A stretch of DNA of 64,000 nucleotides. Origin: Leucocoprinus leucothites (lineage: Eukaryota; Basidiomycota; Agaricomycetes; Agaricales; Agaricaceae). Within the stretch, counting starts at the first letter, position 1. Each line of letters opens with the position of its first letter. Of the stretch, positions 51,364-62,590 are shown in pieces. The notes beneath the pieces are model-generated. The model was given only the letters and a program-made list of their open reading frames with translations. It was not told where the DNA came from and ran no database searches. Location of the stretch: positions 1,178,001 to 1,242,000 of the forward strand of contig JAACJO010000006.1 in assembly GCA_013368445.1 (NCBI GenBank), written 5' to 3'. The position numbers and the translations under genes are program-made.

Positions 51364-51805
51364 TCAAATTGCGATACTGACAGTGGCCGCCACGAACATC
51401 GTAGTTCTACCAACCGGCACAACGTAGCATTCAGACTTCAAACACGCTGCAACACGACTAGATTTATTGTTCTCATCTTTCGTATACTTCAACCTAACAC
51501 CATAGCGATATTCGTCCATTGACTGCACCTCATTTGACATGAATGAAATTTGCAACAGCGTCCCTTGTCATTCAACGCTCCCAAGCAAGACCTCACCGGC
51601 AAGTTATCCTCTAAAGTCCTCTTTGGCTTCTTTGGCCCCGTCCGCGTTTTTAAGGAGACCCCGTCCCCCATGTCACTGATTTTTCGAGCAAAGTTCAAAC
51701 GTTCACCATTGGCATCGTTGGTTCCCGGCGGCAAAGAGTTGCCTGGTCCTTGTGTATCTATGGCAAAAAGATACCAATATTGGCACCTCAGGGCTCCTAT
51801 AATTG
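51364..51805 (-). CDS. Possible two-exon coding stretch, no family recognised
   Basis: On the minus strand a frame from about 51805 to 51597 joins at a gtgagg donor in phase to 51364..51522. The first part contains FAIDTQGPGNSLPP, then GERLNFARKISDMGDGVSLK and GPKKPKRTLEDNLP. The second contains SMDEYRYGVRLKYTKDE and a hydrophobic end (TTMFVAATVSIAI). No start codon is in frame, so a first exon is missing. The opposite strand is also open across part of this stretch (from 51550), so the strand call is uncertain. It may be a remnant or part of a small secreted protein gene. Confidence 0.27.
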
Positions 51806-51848
51806 CATGGAGGAAGGTGATCGTTCAAAAGTTGAAAGCCTGTGGGGA

Positions 51849-53312
51849 TCAAGCCACGGAAGTAATTTGCCACTGCTTTGGAGCCCGAGTCAGCTCGTGC
51901 GACACGTTTTGTTCAGTCATGACCGAGATTGTATCAGGCTCTCGGAACAACTCCATCAGATATTCCGCCGCACCAGACAAGTGTGCAATCCTGGCGCAGG
52001 TAGCATGAAGGGCAATTAGACGCGGGTCGGGCGGAGGAATGGTCCTCTTGCCAAGAACTTTGTGACCGAAAACGACTCGTTGGTTGAGATCCAGGAGTGG
52101 AAGCGCGGCTTCGCCCATACAGTGATGTATGCTATAAGTATGGGGTATAATGATCCCTTGTTCATTCTGAAGATAAATCAATCCAAGTACTCCGGCAATC
52201 AGAGAGCAAAGAAAACATAGGACAGCATGAGATAGAGAAGCGGCGTAGGGAGGGTGAGGCCTCCTCAAACGATGTCTCTGTATCGGACTGCAGGGGAACG
52301 TGCATCTAGGATGCGCCGTCTGCAGGGCTGAGGAAGACCACTGAGTCGATAAAGGACATTGGGGCCCTAATAGGCTACTCCTGTACAACGTAATTAGAGA
52401 AAGCCCGACATGGGGAGCAAGCCCGAGGATTATAAAATGATATTAAAAATAAAATAAAATAAATCCAAGTACTTTTGACAGCGTAGGATGATAACAAAGC
52501 AACGTACTACAGCCGGCGTCAACCATAGATTAAGACAGTCGAATTCTTCATGCACGGCATTCCCTGCTGTAAATGCGTTTAAAGGACTGCAGAGAATTTC
52601 CTCGCCAAGAACGTCGCAGGACGAGAGGCCTCCAAAGCGCTCATCGATCGCCCTCGCGGTCTGGGCCCACTGAAACTAGAAGTAGATGTGATTAACAAAC
52701 ACTTCAAGCTTAAAGGGAGAGGACAGATATCTACCTTTGCGCGCACTACTTCCGGAGTACCCTGAATGTCCGTCAAGAGCGATTGACTAATAATACGAGT
52801 CACTTTCGTGTGCGTAGCTTTCTTTTCACTTGACCATGACTGTTTACCTTTCCAAAGTGAACGGATGTTAACGACACTGGTAAGAACACAGCGGTTATTG
52901 TCGCGCATCAAAGTCTGACCCAAGTCATTGACAATATAACGAGGAGAATAAGTTCACTCACGAGTTGTCTCAAATCCCGTGGGTCAATTGGCGATCTCCC
53001 GTCTAAACAATCGAGTTTCTCTGCCGCTTCCTGAAAGGAGAACCTAGGGTTCTAAGTAGCCGAGACAGAGGGCGTTGGACCTTGGGGATTATAGACTACA
53101 GGAATGTCAGAGACTGTAATAGCGGGCAAGCTATTTGACAAGGACCCACAAACATAGATCAGCCAATACACATACAAATGAGCGAGCCTGGCTAGCAACT
53201 CCAGGTCGCCCTGGCAGCTGTTGATATCTTGCACTAGGGCATTGCGGTCCGCTTCGTTGGGCGCCAATAGCAAAGCTCGACCAAGAACCCGTCCAGCAAC
53301 CTTTGGACTCAT
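51849..53312 (-). CDS. HNH-endonuclease-like protein of Agaricomycete family, weakly defined N-terminus
   Basis: Clear segments on the minus strand: 52962..53030 (EAAEKLDCLDGRSPIDPRDL), 52735..52914 (TLMRDNNRCVLTSV, HTKVTRI-ISQSL), 52508..52675 (SPLNAFTAGNAVHEEFDCLNLWLTPAV), and 51849..52166 (HCMGEAALPLLDL, FGHKVLGKRTIPPPDPRLIAL, HATCARIAHLSGAAEYL). These match the conserved order in the abundant Agaricomycete proteins with an HNH-like domain. The RDNNRCVLT and later histidines correspond to the zinc-binding/nuclease region. The usual 'ahIiP' histidine reads HTKVTRIIS here, so catalytic competence is doubtful. A first exon at about 53120-53340 (KVAGRVLGRALLLAPNEADR, LELLARLAHLYVYWL) has no certain start or exit donor. 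A 341-nt intron separates the last two segments. Function unknown; pseudogene status possible. Confidence 0.62.
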
Positions 53313-53687
53313 ACCCTCCAGTACAACATCGAAGATTGTCTTCTAATGTTCTGTAGCTAGTCGGTACCATGATTCGTGTTGCTCAAGTAAGAGGCAGTGA
53401 CTATATGCGCTGGAAATGGAGACCTCTAACTCATAGGCGTTTTATGGCAGCGGAGGCGGAGGAATAGGCGTCGTTTTGAAAATAGACAATACTCAGCGTC
53501 ACAAAACTAAGTGTGAATTAAAAACCGATTATCCTTTCCCACGGCATTCAATCTGGCTACTAAGCTACGATCGTCAAGATTTAAAGAATAGGCTAGATTC
53601 CGTATTAGTTTCGGTGAGTCGCAATCATTGCCAATCACTCATCACCTCTCCTCTTCTTAAACCCCCTGTGTTAACTACAGCAATCAC

Positions 53688-56562
53688 TCAGGAGCGTCCA
53701 CCCTCCTTCGCCTTTGACTTTTTGGGTTTCTTCAAAACCAGATCGCTTCCGGCCTCGGCTATTTTCAACCCAAGCAAAGCCTCATGCGCTGAAGCCATCA
53801 TTTCAACAAAAGAACGACCTTAGGTTCTGATTGAATCACTTACTATCACCGGCTAAGAGATCGTTTACGATTGATCGGCTTCCGGAAGTGATATACCTCG
53901 TTGAAACACCTCGTGCAACCAACGGCTGAGCTAGCATCTCTTTCAGTTGTACTTTAAGTGCGTGAGTTTTGGCTTCGTTGGCTTTACGTTGCCGATTGGA
54001 ATTTTTTTCCGTGTCCGAATCGCTGTATGAGTAATATCATCAGAGAAACATCAGGGACTCAAACAAGGAGAAGAGTCATCAGTGAAACGTGCCTTGCATT
54101 GTCGGAGTCCAAGTCGACACCAAGCGCCTCTGCCGTTTCTTTCATCCAATTCTTCTCATAATTCGCTTTCTTGACCTTATGCTGACTCTGCTCAATTTGA
54201 CGGGCCAGCTGAACTCGTGCTTTGAGCTTGTCCAGCATGCTTAATTCAATCGAAAGTTCGGGTATTTCGTTCTCGTCTAACAGATCCCCAGGAGTCAGCA
54301 GCCAGAAGGAATAGCCCGGTCTCAAGGACATACCTCGTGAAATGCTTCCCATAAGGGCTCGGACAATCCGGCGCTCATCAGGCCCTACCATGAGCATGCT
54401 GAACCCCTTGTTCATTGCACGCGCAGTACGTCCACTGCGGTGAATGTATGTGTCTGTCGTTCGAGGTATTTGGAAGTGTATAACATGGTCAACGGCGGGT
54501 ATATCGAGACCTCGAGCAGCAATATCTGTTGCCAAGAGGACGGCATTAGGTGTCGACTTAAAACTGCAAGTAAGCGAGAAACGTGCAATGAGCTCAAATT
54601 TCCGCGGTCCGAAGCTGTTTAATGACATACCGATCAAGGTTCTTGAGTCTTTGGCGTTGTTCAAGCTGAGAATGTAAAGGAGAGACTTTGACTTCCAGAA
54701 GCTCGAGAAGGGGTAGAAGGCGACGAATACCGTCTATTGACGATAGAAAGACGAGTGAACGACCCGGGTGCCGGAGAAGGAAATAATACAAATAGACATC
54801 CTGTTGATTGTACAAGTTGAATCTTAATCTCGGTGGTATTAGCTTGGTGTGAGACCCACCTTATCATTGGTCAAACATTCAATTTTAGCTTCCTGAAGGG
54901 TGGACACGACCTTGCCCTGGGGACTCAGGTCGATAATTTCGGGTTCAGGGTCTCTGAAGTCCAGCCGCAGCAGAAGGTCGTCTACATTATTCACGATATT
55001 AATTTTGAAGGAAAAGAGGAAAGGCTGAAATAAGGACCTAGGGTGCTGGCAGGTTTGTCGTCCTTATTCTTCCGCTTCTTGTTGGACTTGGGTCGCATCC
55101 GCTTTTTGAGATTGCGTTGGAGGTCCTTGCTTAGTGTGGCTGACAATACAAAAGTCTGGAGGCCGTCGGAAACTTCAGGCTTCTGCTCTTCACCAATTGA
55201 ATCGGCAGTCATGGCGTTATACTCTGTTGGAATTTCATCATTCCTTTAACAGCCTAAGCCGACCAAGTTTATCATGATAGAGCTAGTGAAACTCACTGGT
55301 TTTCGCGCAGAGTTAGACGAAGGATATTCTCCAACTCGGCGAAATGTCCAGCCTCGATCATTCGATCCGCTTCATCAAGCACGAGGAACCGGAGGTTCTT
55401 TAGTTCTCTGGCCAAATTGTCGTCCTAGACGAATCAGGTAAGGAAAATGATATCAAAGAACGAGAGGCCAATTCTTACACCTTCCATTATGTCCCATAAA
55501 CGGCCAGGCGTGGCCACAAGGACGTCCACGCCTCGATCCAAGATCCGACGCTGCTTCTGGCTGGACATTCCACCAACGATCGCAGCCACGCTGACATGAG
55601 GCGAGGGCTTTTTAAAAGGACGGGTAGGCGAGGCGTCTTCCTTCTCCTTCTCCTTACCTTTGTTCCTCTCCTTCCCCTTCTTCCCTGTATTGACTTCCTT
55701 GCTAGCTTGGGGAGATACTCCGTCACCGCCATTGTCTACGGGGTTTAGACATTCGTTGAGGTGAGACGATACCTGTAACGCGAGCTCACGAGTAGGGGCG
55801 AGTATTAGCGCCCGTAGAGGTCGCTTGTTGGTACCGGGTCGCGGTTGGGAAAGGAGGAAATGAAGAATGGGTAAGCCGTATGCCAGTGTTTTCCCGGAAC
55901 CCTAGAAAAGGTGAAAGTATTAACCGTCATGGTTATTGGAGATTATAGGTAAGACGAACGGTTTGAGCAACGCCAATAATATCTCTACTTTTTGAAGCGA
56001 GCGGGATAACAGCTGCCTGAATTGGTGTCGGGGTCACGAAGCCCTTCTTGTATAGAACGTGCATTAGTTGTGGATGCAAAGAGTGTGAAGCCCACTCTGG
56101 CAGGAGCGCCGCTGATGCGCGGTAAGTGAGAGGGTAAGATTAGATATAGATCGTCCTCACAGTCAAATGCTAACACCTCTGGGGGAGGAATTTCTGGATG
56201 ATCGTCGTCTGGGTCAACCTGGGAGCTCCCTATTTCTGATGGTGTCCGTGATGAACTTCCAGGTCTGTCCGCCTCAGTAACCTGCAATTTGGTTAAACGG
56301 TCAAGAGGTTGCGCTCGTCAGCCCATGAGACCGAGCTTACACGAAATTTTGCGACTTTGCCACCGTCAGTCGTTTCGTAGACGACCTCGACGCCTTCAAC
56401 TTCTTCAAGTTCCAGGATCCCATCGTCACCTCCCATTCCAGTTTCTAAAGGCCGCCGACTTTTCTTCCATGGTAACTGTTCCGCAGCGCATTCAATCCGA
56501 GGCCTTTTTCTCATGCCCAAGCCAGTATTCCTCTTGCGTTTCAGAGTTTGTCGGAGGCTCAT
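53688..56562 (-). CDS. MAK5: DEAD-box RNA helicase MAK5/DDX24, 60S ribosome biogenesis
   Basis: Model: complement(join(53688..53788, 53844..54022, 54093..54276, 54334..54563, 54631..54800, 54860..54981, 55038..55243, 55297..55424, 55479..55901, 55960..56111, 56161..56281, 56341..56562)), 745 aa, similar to yeast Mak5. In yeast Mak5 is a nucleolar helicase for 60S precursor assembly. Seen: [14 protein letters not shown] and [11 protein letters not shown] before the core, AQTGSGKT (163-170), PTRELALQ, an insert rich in lysine and glutamate between motifs Ia and Ib, [17 protein letters not shown] (323-328), LSATL, a second basic insert ([13 protein letters not shown]), [27 protein letters not shown] and HRSGRTAR (556-563). 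The C-terminus is lysine-rich ([13 protein letters not shown]). The intron after 54093 begins with GC. Phase and length close perfectly. Confidence 0.95.
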
Positions 56563-57063
56563 ATCTACGACCTGAGGCGCGAGCGAGTGATAGCAGATGT
56601 CAAAAATGTTGAGGGGTCCGGCTCAAAGTCAAATAACCGGTTTCCCACGGATTCGCAAAATGATTGACGATGATATTTGATCCCCTAGTGAGGGGTTTGG
56701 ATTCTCCATTCCGTTGGCTGAACTCGACAAGAAAGCCTCGTTATATCGTCATGCTTCATTCCAGAGCCATCACCCTCGAGGAGTACAACAAGTACGACTG
56801 GGTCTAGAGTTAGCTGGGAACAAAAACCTGACCGAACTTTACCCATAAGGGTTAGTGCACGCGCTGTCACCTAGCGCGGTCACAAGCATAAAACTCAAGA
56901 GTCAGAAGGACTCCCAAAGTTTGGAGAACGAAGCTACCTTCCTTACCTTTCAGGAATCAGTATAGCCCTCTAAATAGGCCAGGATCAGTAAGTCAATTCA
57001 ACACGACAGTATGCACCCAGTCTTATTTAGAAAGCACCTCTAGCGACCTTTAACTCGTTGAAA
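56563..57063. other. Divergent intergenic region
   Basis: This 501-nt gap lies between divergent MAK5 (minus) and the F-box-like gene (plus) and should hold both promoters. No gene is evident. Confidence 0.45.
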
Positions 57064-58834
57064 ATGTCTCCAACCGTTCTGCACAAATACGTGAACTGGG
57101 TCAAAGACATCGCACCCAAAGATTTGTCTTCATCTACCCCTGCGACTGAAACCTCGCATCGTCCATCTGGCCATTTTAAACGTCTCAGCCTCCTGTCCTT
57201 TCGTCGTTCCTCAAAGCACAACCCAAAATCACCAAAAATTTCTACAGATGTTCTACCAGCTGAGCTCTGGTTCAGAATCCTTCGCTACGCACTCCGACTC
57301 ACAGGGGCACAAGCTATCGATCTTAAAGACCCTTTCGAACCCGAAGATATCCAAGAAGACTATCCCAATATCCATCCAGGCTATTTTGAGGATCGTAGAG
57401 CGTGTAGACGCGCCTGTCGGCTCTTCGACTCACTCGTCACTGAAATTATGATGGAGTACATTGTCGTGCACACACAAGCAGAGCTTGAGTGGACAGTCAA
57501 TGCTCTTGAAGCTGATACTTTCACGGACAAACACAAGCGCCTAGGCGACTGGACTACGCGTATCGATTTCCGCGTCTCCGGTGAATATGATCCGGATTGG
57601 GTACTCCGCCTCCTCACTGTAACGCCCAATCTTCTCATCTTCACCATGAACACCGGTCGCAAGGCCGAATTTCCGGAACACCCAATGAACAAAACCATCG
57701 TAAAGGGTCTAATCGACTTCCACAGCCAAAACCTTAAGCGACTTGATTGGGCGGGTATGAATGATGCACCCACATACACCGACCTCCACCTCATTGCCAA
57801 GAACATCCGCGGTCTCACCACCCTTCACATCCGACACTTGTATACTCTTCCATCCACTGAAGTCAGCCAGCCCATGCTTGTCTTTCCCTCCCTTAAATCT
57901 CTCTCACTCGGATTGATACCCACAAACCGACCGCCCGATTTCGGTGAAGACCAGTACCCTTTCCGGTGGGACCCCTTCCTGATGTACCTCCTCGGACGCC
58001 CTTTTCAGCTTTCCAAGCTTGAGCGCTTCGAAGTGGACATTTGCCCCATCTCGGACTTTTTCTCCATGTACGGCCACAAGATCCGCACATTCCGCACATC
58101 TTCTTGGTCTTCTCAAGACTGTCTCAATGCTGCCTTTGAGCGGCTCATCAGACTTGAAACATTCCACTACGTTTTCCACACCGCACCGGACTGTCATATA
58201 CCCTTATACCACCCAACCCTCAAACGGATTGCTGTGATACCCCGAATCGAAGAATACGTTGAGGTGCCCCAACACACATATCAATGCTGTATCATCAAGC
58301 CCCTTGATAACCTCTTGGCCAACGTTGAAGATATGAACACTAAGAAGCTAACCGATGTTCGTATCTGCGACCGTGGTGCCTTCACTGGGATCTTCGAATC
58401 GGATGATTGTCTCTTCTGGCACTGGCGTAGACGATTCCAAGAATATAAGAACATCACCTTACAGAACAAGTTCGGAGACCTAGATATTAGATATGCAAAG
58501 TGTAAGTAATGCCCCTATTGATTCGTGGTCTTCGTTTAACCCACCTGTTTCCTCTGATGAATCAGATGGCAAAAGTCCACCCAGGGACTCCTACTATTTG
58601 ATACATACCGAACGGCCAGCTCCAGCAACGTCGAACACTCAAACGAGCACCTCAAACCCGTCCACGAGTGCCACTGCTCATCTATTAAACATCCAAACCT
58701 CAACCCCTGCCATTCAAAGCTCTAATAATCAAACTTCGGCCCTTGATATCCAAGCTTCCGATAATCAGGGCTCGCCTGCTCAATCATTGATTGCCTCAAC
58801 CTCAACTCAACCTCAACCTCAACCTCAAATATAA
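57064..58834 (+). CDS. F-box-like protein with LRR-type C-terminal region
   Basis: Model: join(57064..58501, 58566..58834), 568 aa. The intron has a gtaagt donor and aatcag acceptor in phase. Basic N-terminus (SHRPSGHFKRLSLLSFRRSSKHNPK), then an F-box-like helix pair at about residues 60-80 (STDVLPAELWFRILRYAL). Typical Agaricomycete F-box features follow: RRACRRACRLFDSLVTEIM, leucine-rich segments (LHLIAKNIRGLTTLHIRHLY, FPSLKSLSLG), and residues to a Trp-rich end (DDCLFWHWRRRFQEYKN). The second exon adds a Ser/Thr/Gln-rich disordered tail with a (QP)n end. F-box proteins usually connect substrates to SCF ubiquitin ligases through Skp1; no substrate is known. I use the ATG at 57064. Confidence 0.85.
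58794..58828 (+). repeat. CTCAAC/CCTCAA hexanucleotide repeat in coding sequence
   Basis: Five to six imperfect copies of the hexamer CCTCAA encode the (QP)n end of the F-box-like protein immediately before its stop codon. Confidence 0.85.
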
Positions 58835-59262
58835 CGTCTCAAACTTGGACCCTGGAACCTGCTGTTTGCCTTGCTTGTCTTGAGCCCTTGGGTTATTTGC
58901 TTTCTTGGCATCTCACACCCCTCGATTCGTACTCGTATCATAGATAATAATATGTAATCATCCAATACCAACATCCTTCAATGTATATAATATATTATGT
59001 ATTAACTGTTTATGAATGCATCCTGAGCACCTATAACGCTATAAAAGTGCATTAATGTCCAAGAAATAAAACTGAGGATAAACATGACGAAGCAATGAAC
59101 ATGAGGTGAAGGCCAAAAAAGTGAGCATGCAACAGGAATCAAGAGACGTGGTATTCTAACAAGAAAACGGACAGGTTGCATAGTACAAGAATTCGGTGCA
59201 GTCAACTACTAGAATTCTAAGACTCCAGCCGCATAAGAATAAAAACACCCAAGAGAAGCTCC
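58835..59262. other. Intergenic, convergent 3' region, AT-rich
   Basis: F-box-like (+) and MFS (-) genes converge here. The centre (58925-59020) is AT-rich with ataatatgt and tatataatatattatg-like runs, plausible polyadenylation regions for both transcripts. No gene is seen. Confidence 0.5.
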
Positions 59263-62200
59263 TCAGCGGATCAAGAAGGTCTGTAAGATTGACACGGCGC
59301 AGAACACAGTACATGCCAAAAAGCCAAGTGGGTATCCACCGGGATTACCCTGGATGCTGAGGGCCCAAACCTGCGGCGTTTCATGAGCAAGGGAACGAAG
59401 AAATGAAATACCGGCTCGATTCGACTGAGGACTCACATATCCACCCAAACTCGGGCCTATGCAACGCGCTAAACTAACAATGCTCTGAGCTACACCATTT
59501 GCGTACCCCACTGCATTCGGAGGAGTCACTAATAGAGATGTTAGCCGATATCCACTGCGAGGACCCTTAGAAGCGTACTGTAATTCAGTAGAATTGAAAT
59601 AGCAGTGTAACAAAAGGTGGATCCGCAGTATCGTACGGCGCTACAGTCACATTAAGAGCTTGATGATGCCGGAGTGACGACTGTTCACTTACGTGCTAAG
59701 AGCCAGCGCTGTGGACCCGAGTCAGGACAAAGAAATCGAAAACTCAGGGGGGGTTAACTCACCAGTCATAAGGATAAAGTTACCATCGTTCGATTCACTC
59801 GCAAAGATACGGTAAAGAATGACAGACAGGTAGGAAGGAATAAAAAGAATAGATCCAACACGGAACATGGCGAGGTGGGAAAACCGCCCACGAGGGGGAC
59901 TTCATTTGATCGGTAACAATCACAACAAGCGTGCGTAAGTTGACTCACCCAAGATTTCTAGGTAGAGATATAATAAGTAAACTTCCGTTCTAAGCCGAGG
60001 TTAACTCTGAGACTAAACTCACGGATAGAGGTAGAACTGGTAAGCAATTTGAGCAAGGCACATCAGAGCAACTTTTGGGGAGTGCGGGTGAGCAAGTAAA
60101 TCATGAGTAATTAACAAGGTTATGACGTACTCAGTTGCGCAAAATGTCCCGCGTTGAGATTTAACCCTCCGGCCGCATAATCTCTACGTAAAATGAGATG
60201 CACGCATTTTTACCGTTGCGATAGGACATACGTTACCAAGTAGGACATGAAAATTTGATCGTGGGTGGTTGAGTGGAGGGCCAACATCCCATATTGAATT
60301 ATCACGGCAAGAGGAAGGAGAGAAGTTAGGGATGGTTGCTTCTCGGCGAGGGCTTCGGCGTCAGCCTGAGCGCTGGGGAAAGCACCTTCTCCCTCAACGG
60401 TCAAAGGTTCATCAATACCCGATACGAGGCGCTGCGCCTCGAGGAATGCGGGTGGACTTTTGACTCCGGGATGCGAAAAGATGCTTGGAACACCACTAGA
60501 CAGGCGACGAGAAGATGGGAGACCGGATATCGAAGTCGTAAATGCCCTCGAAGTGGATCTTCGCTGAGGTGAGGTTAAGTTGGAGGCGACATGGGAAGGG
60601 GGGCCCCAGCGAAACTAGGGCGTTGCGATCGTCCCGTCGGTGATACATTTTGTGTCATTCGAGAGCGCGAAAAACGTCGACCACGACCCGTGGGAGTGGT
60701 GGTATCGTTATCCATACCAAGCAAAGGTTCCCCAAGATCGAGGGACTCAGTGGAGCCATCTGAGCCCATTTCCTCCTCGTCCGTTTCGAAAGGGTCCTCG
60801 TTTTCGACATTCATGGCTGCAGCAACCCATAAATCTGCGATGTTTGTTACGGCATTTTCATTAGCCATTAGCAGCCTTTGTGCAAAATTAAGGTCTGGCA
60901 CATCACTGCCTGTTGCAACGTCAAGACCGCTAGTGCGCCTACGCCGAAGTGAGCTCGTGAGACTAGTCTTTCTTGCTGCTACTGTAGTGGCGTTACTAGA
61001 AAGTCTACGACGATAGTTACTGCCGTAGCCATATGCAGACCCAATGATACGACTTGTCCGTGAAAAAGTCCTCGGCCGGTCAGGACGTGATTGTGGCGAA
61101 CCCATGGGAACAGCGGGCTGCACGATTGGCGAAGATGATTGGACATGAGGAACCCGCGAGGCAAAATAGCCAGAGAGTCTCTGTGAGATCTTGTGTTGTA
61201 ATGCTTGGATAAAGGGTCGAGGTTCCGGTCGTTCAAAGACTGGGCTTGGAGGTGTCGATTCCTCTTCTGGAATGGTAGGATGAATATTAAGCTTCTCCAG
61301 AGGAAGTCGAATCGCTCCCTCTCGAGGTCCTCCGTCACGATCAAGAAAGAGTCCAAGGAGACCTCCTAAGTCAGATTTTCGTCAATAAGTCGCCATTAAA
61401 GAGTCTACTCTACATACCGATCGACATTACCAATGCGGCAAGTGCACAGGGTAGAAGGTAAGGGTAGGCAATGAAGAGTGGGATGTCGCCGAAGACATCA
61501 GGCCATTTGGTGGCGGGTCGTTCAACTGGGATAAGATAGTTAGTGCGTCAAAACTGCGCTGCAACAGCGTCGAGCCTACATGAACCGCCGATGATGGCTC
61601 CTGCGACACCTCCAAAACCCCAACAGAAACTTAAATGAAATGAGATGGGCGCATACATGGGAAAACATAGCGACATACCCAAGAATAGCGTACGCCCTCC
61701 CCTCATTGGTAGTATCCGTAACAAACGCGACTGAGCCACGCGCCACACCAACAGCTCCGGCGAAGACACCCTGTGCAAGTCGTATGACAATAGCTTGCTG
61801 GAGAGTTGTCGAAGTCCCAAAAATGAAACAAGTGGCTGCGCTGCCAAATAGTGACAACACAAGCACCACACGTCGACCATGCTTTTCGGCGACAGTAGCC
61901 TAGAAAGAACAGCTATGTAGTACTATGGCGGGGATGGCCAGAAATTATACTAACCCACAATAATGAAGTAAGAAACTGGGTTAAGAAGAATGTCGATACT
62001 GTGTAGATAACGAGTAAGGTTTGGGGGATGATTTGAATCAAAAATGAAGCTTCTGACCTAGAATGCCGGTCCAAAATGCGACCTCTGAGTCGTCAGACAT
62101 TCCACCAAATCCTTTATTTCCATCAGAAAAGGCTCTATTAACAAACGACAGGCTTACCTTTCACCATGAAAAGTAAGAAAGGTGTGGAAACATTAGCAGA

Positions 62201-62590
62201 CAAGAATTCTCCTAGCATGGTCTAAAGCGTATATTGATAAGTGCAGCGACAACAAAACGGAGATGAGACCCGCACAATGGACAACACAATCATTGAGAGA
62301 ATGGGCAACGGCGTTGTGTATGCTTCTCCCGCCACCTGCATGACTGTTGGTACAGGCGGCCGCCCACTAGTATTGGGGAATGACGTCGATGAATTGTCTC
62401 CGTCGCCATCTCTGCGCCTCGACAGCAAAGAGCCTGTACTATTCCGTAGGCTATTAAAGGATATACGGCCTAGGATCCTTCGAGCGATATTTGGCTCGCC
62501 AGAGCTAGAAGAGCCTTGCTCCGCAGACTCAGTATTGGGATCCTGTATGCCGAAGGTGCGCACGGGCTGCCGAACACCAGGACTGGCCAT
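59263..62590 (-). CDS. MFS transporter, YCR023C/ZIFL-type, with very long central loop
   Basis: Model of 17 exons: complement(join(59263..59370, 59437..59528, 59579..59640, 59693..59708, 59763..59899, 59949..59957, 60023..60071, 60131..60183, 60232..60563, 60647..61365, 61418..61525, 61580..61629, 61679..61899, 61955..61998, 62058..62111, 62158..62221, 62276..62590)), 810 aa. The total closes in phase. Membrane cores include MLGEFLSANVSTPFLLF, STFFLTQFLTSLLW, ATVAEKHGRRVVLVLSLFGS (the GRR loop of MFS proteins) and LAQGVFAGAVGVARGS. Later ones include HFAQLIALMCLAQIAYQF and AVGYANGVAQSIVSLARC. A hydrophilic central loop of roughly 350 residues, Arg/Ser-rich with an acidic stretch, separates the two six-helix halves. 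Substrate unknown; related proteins include plant ZIFL and yeast Ycr023c. Two exons are just 9 and 16 nt. Confidence 0.93.
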
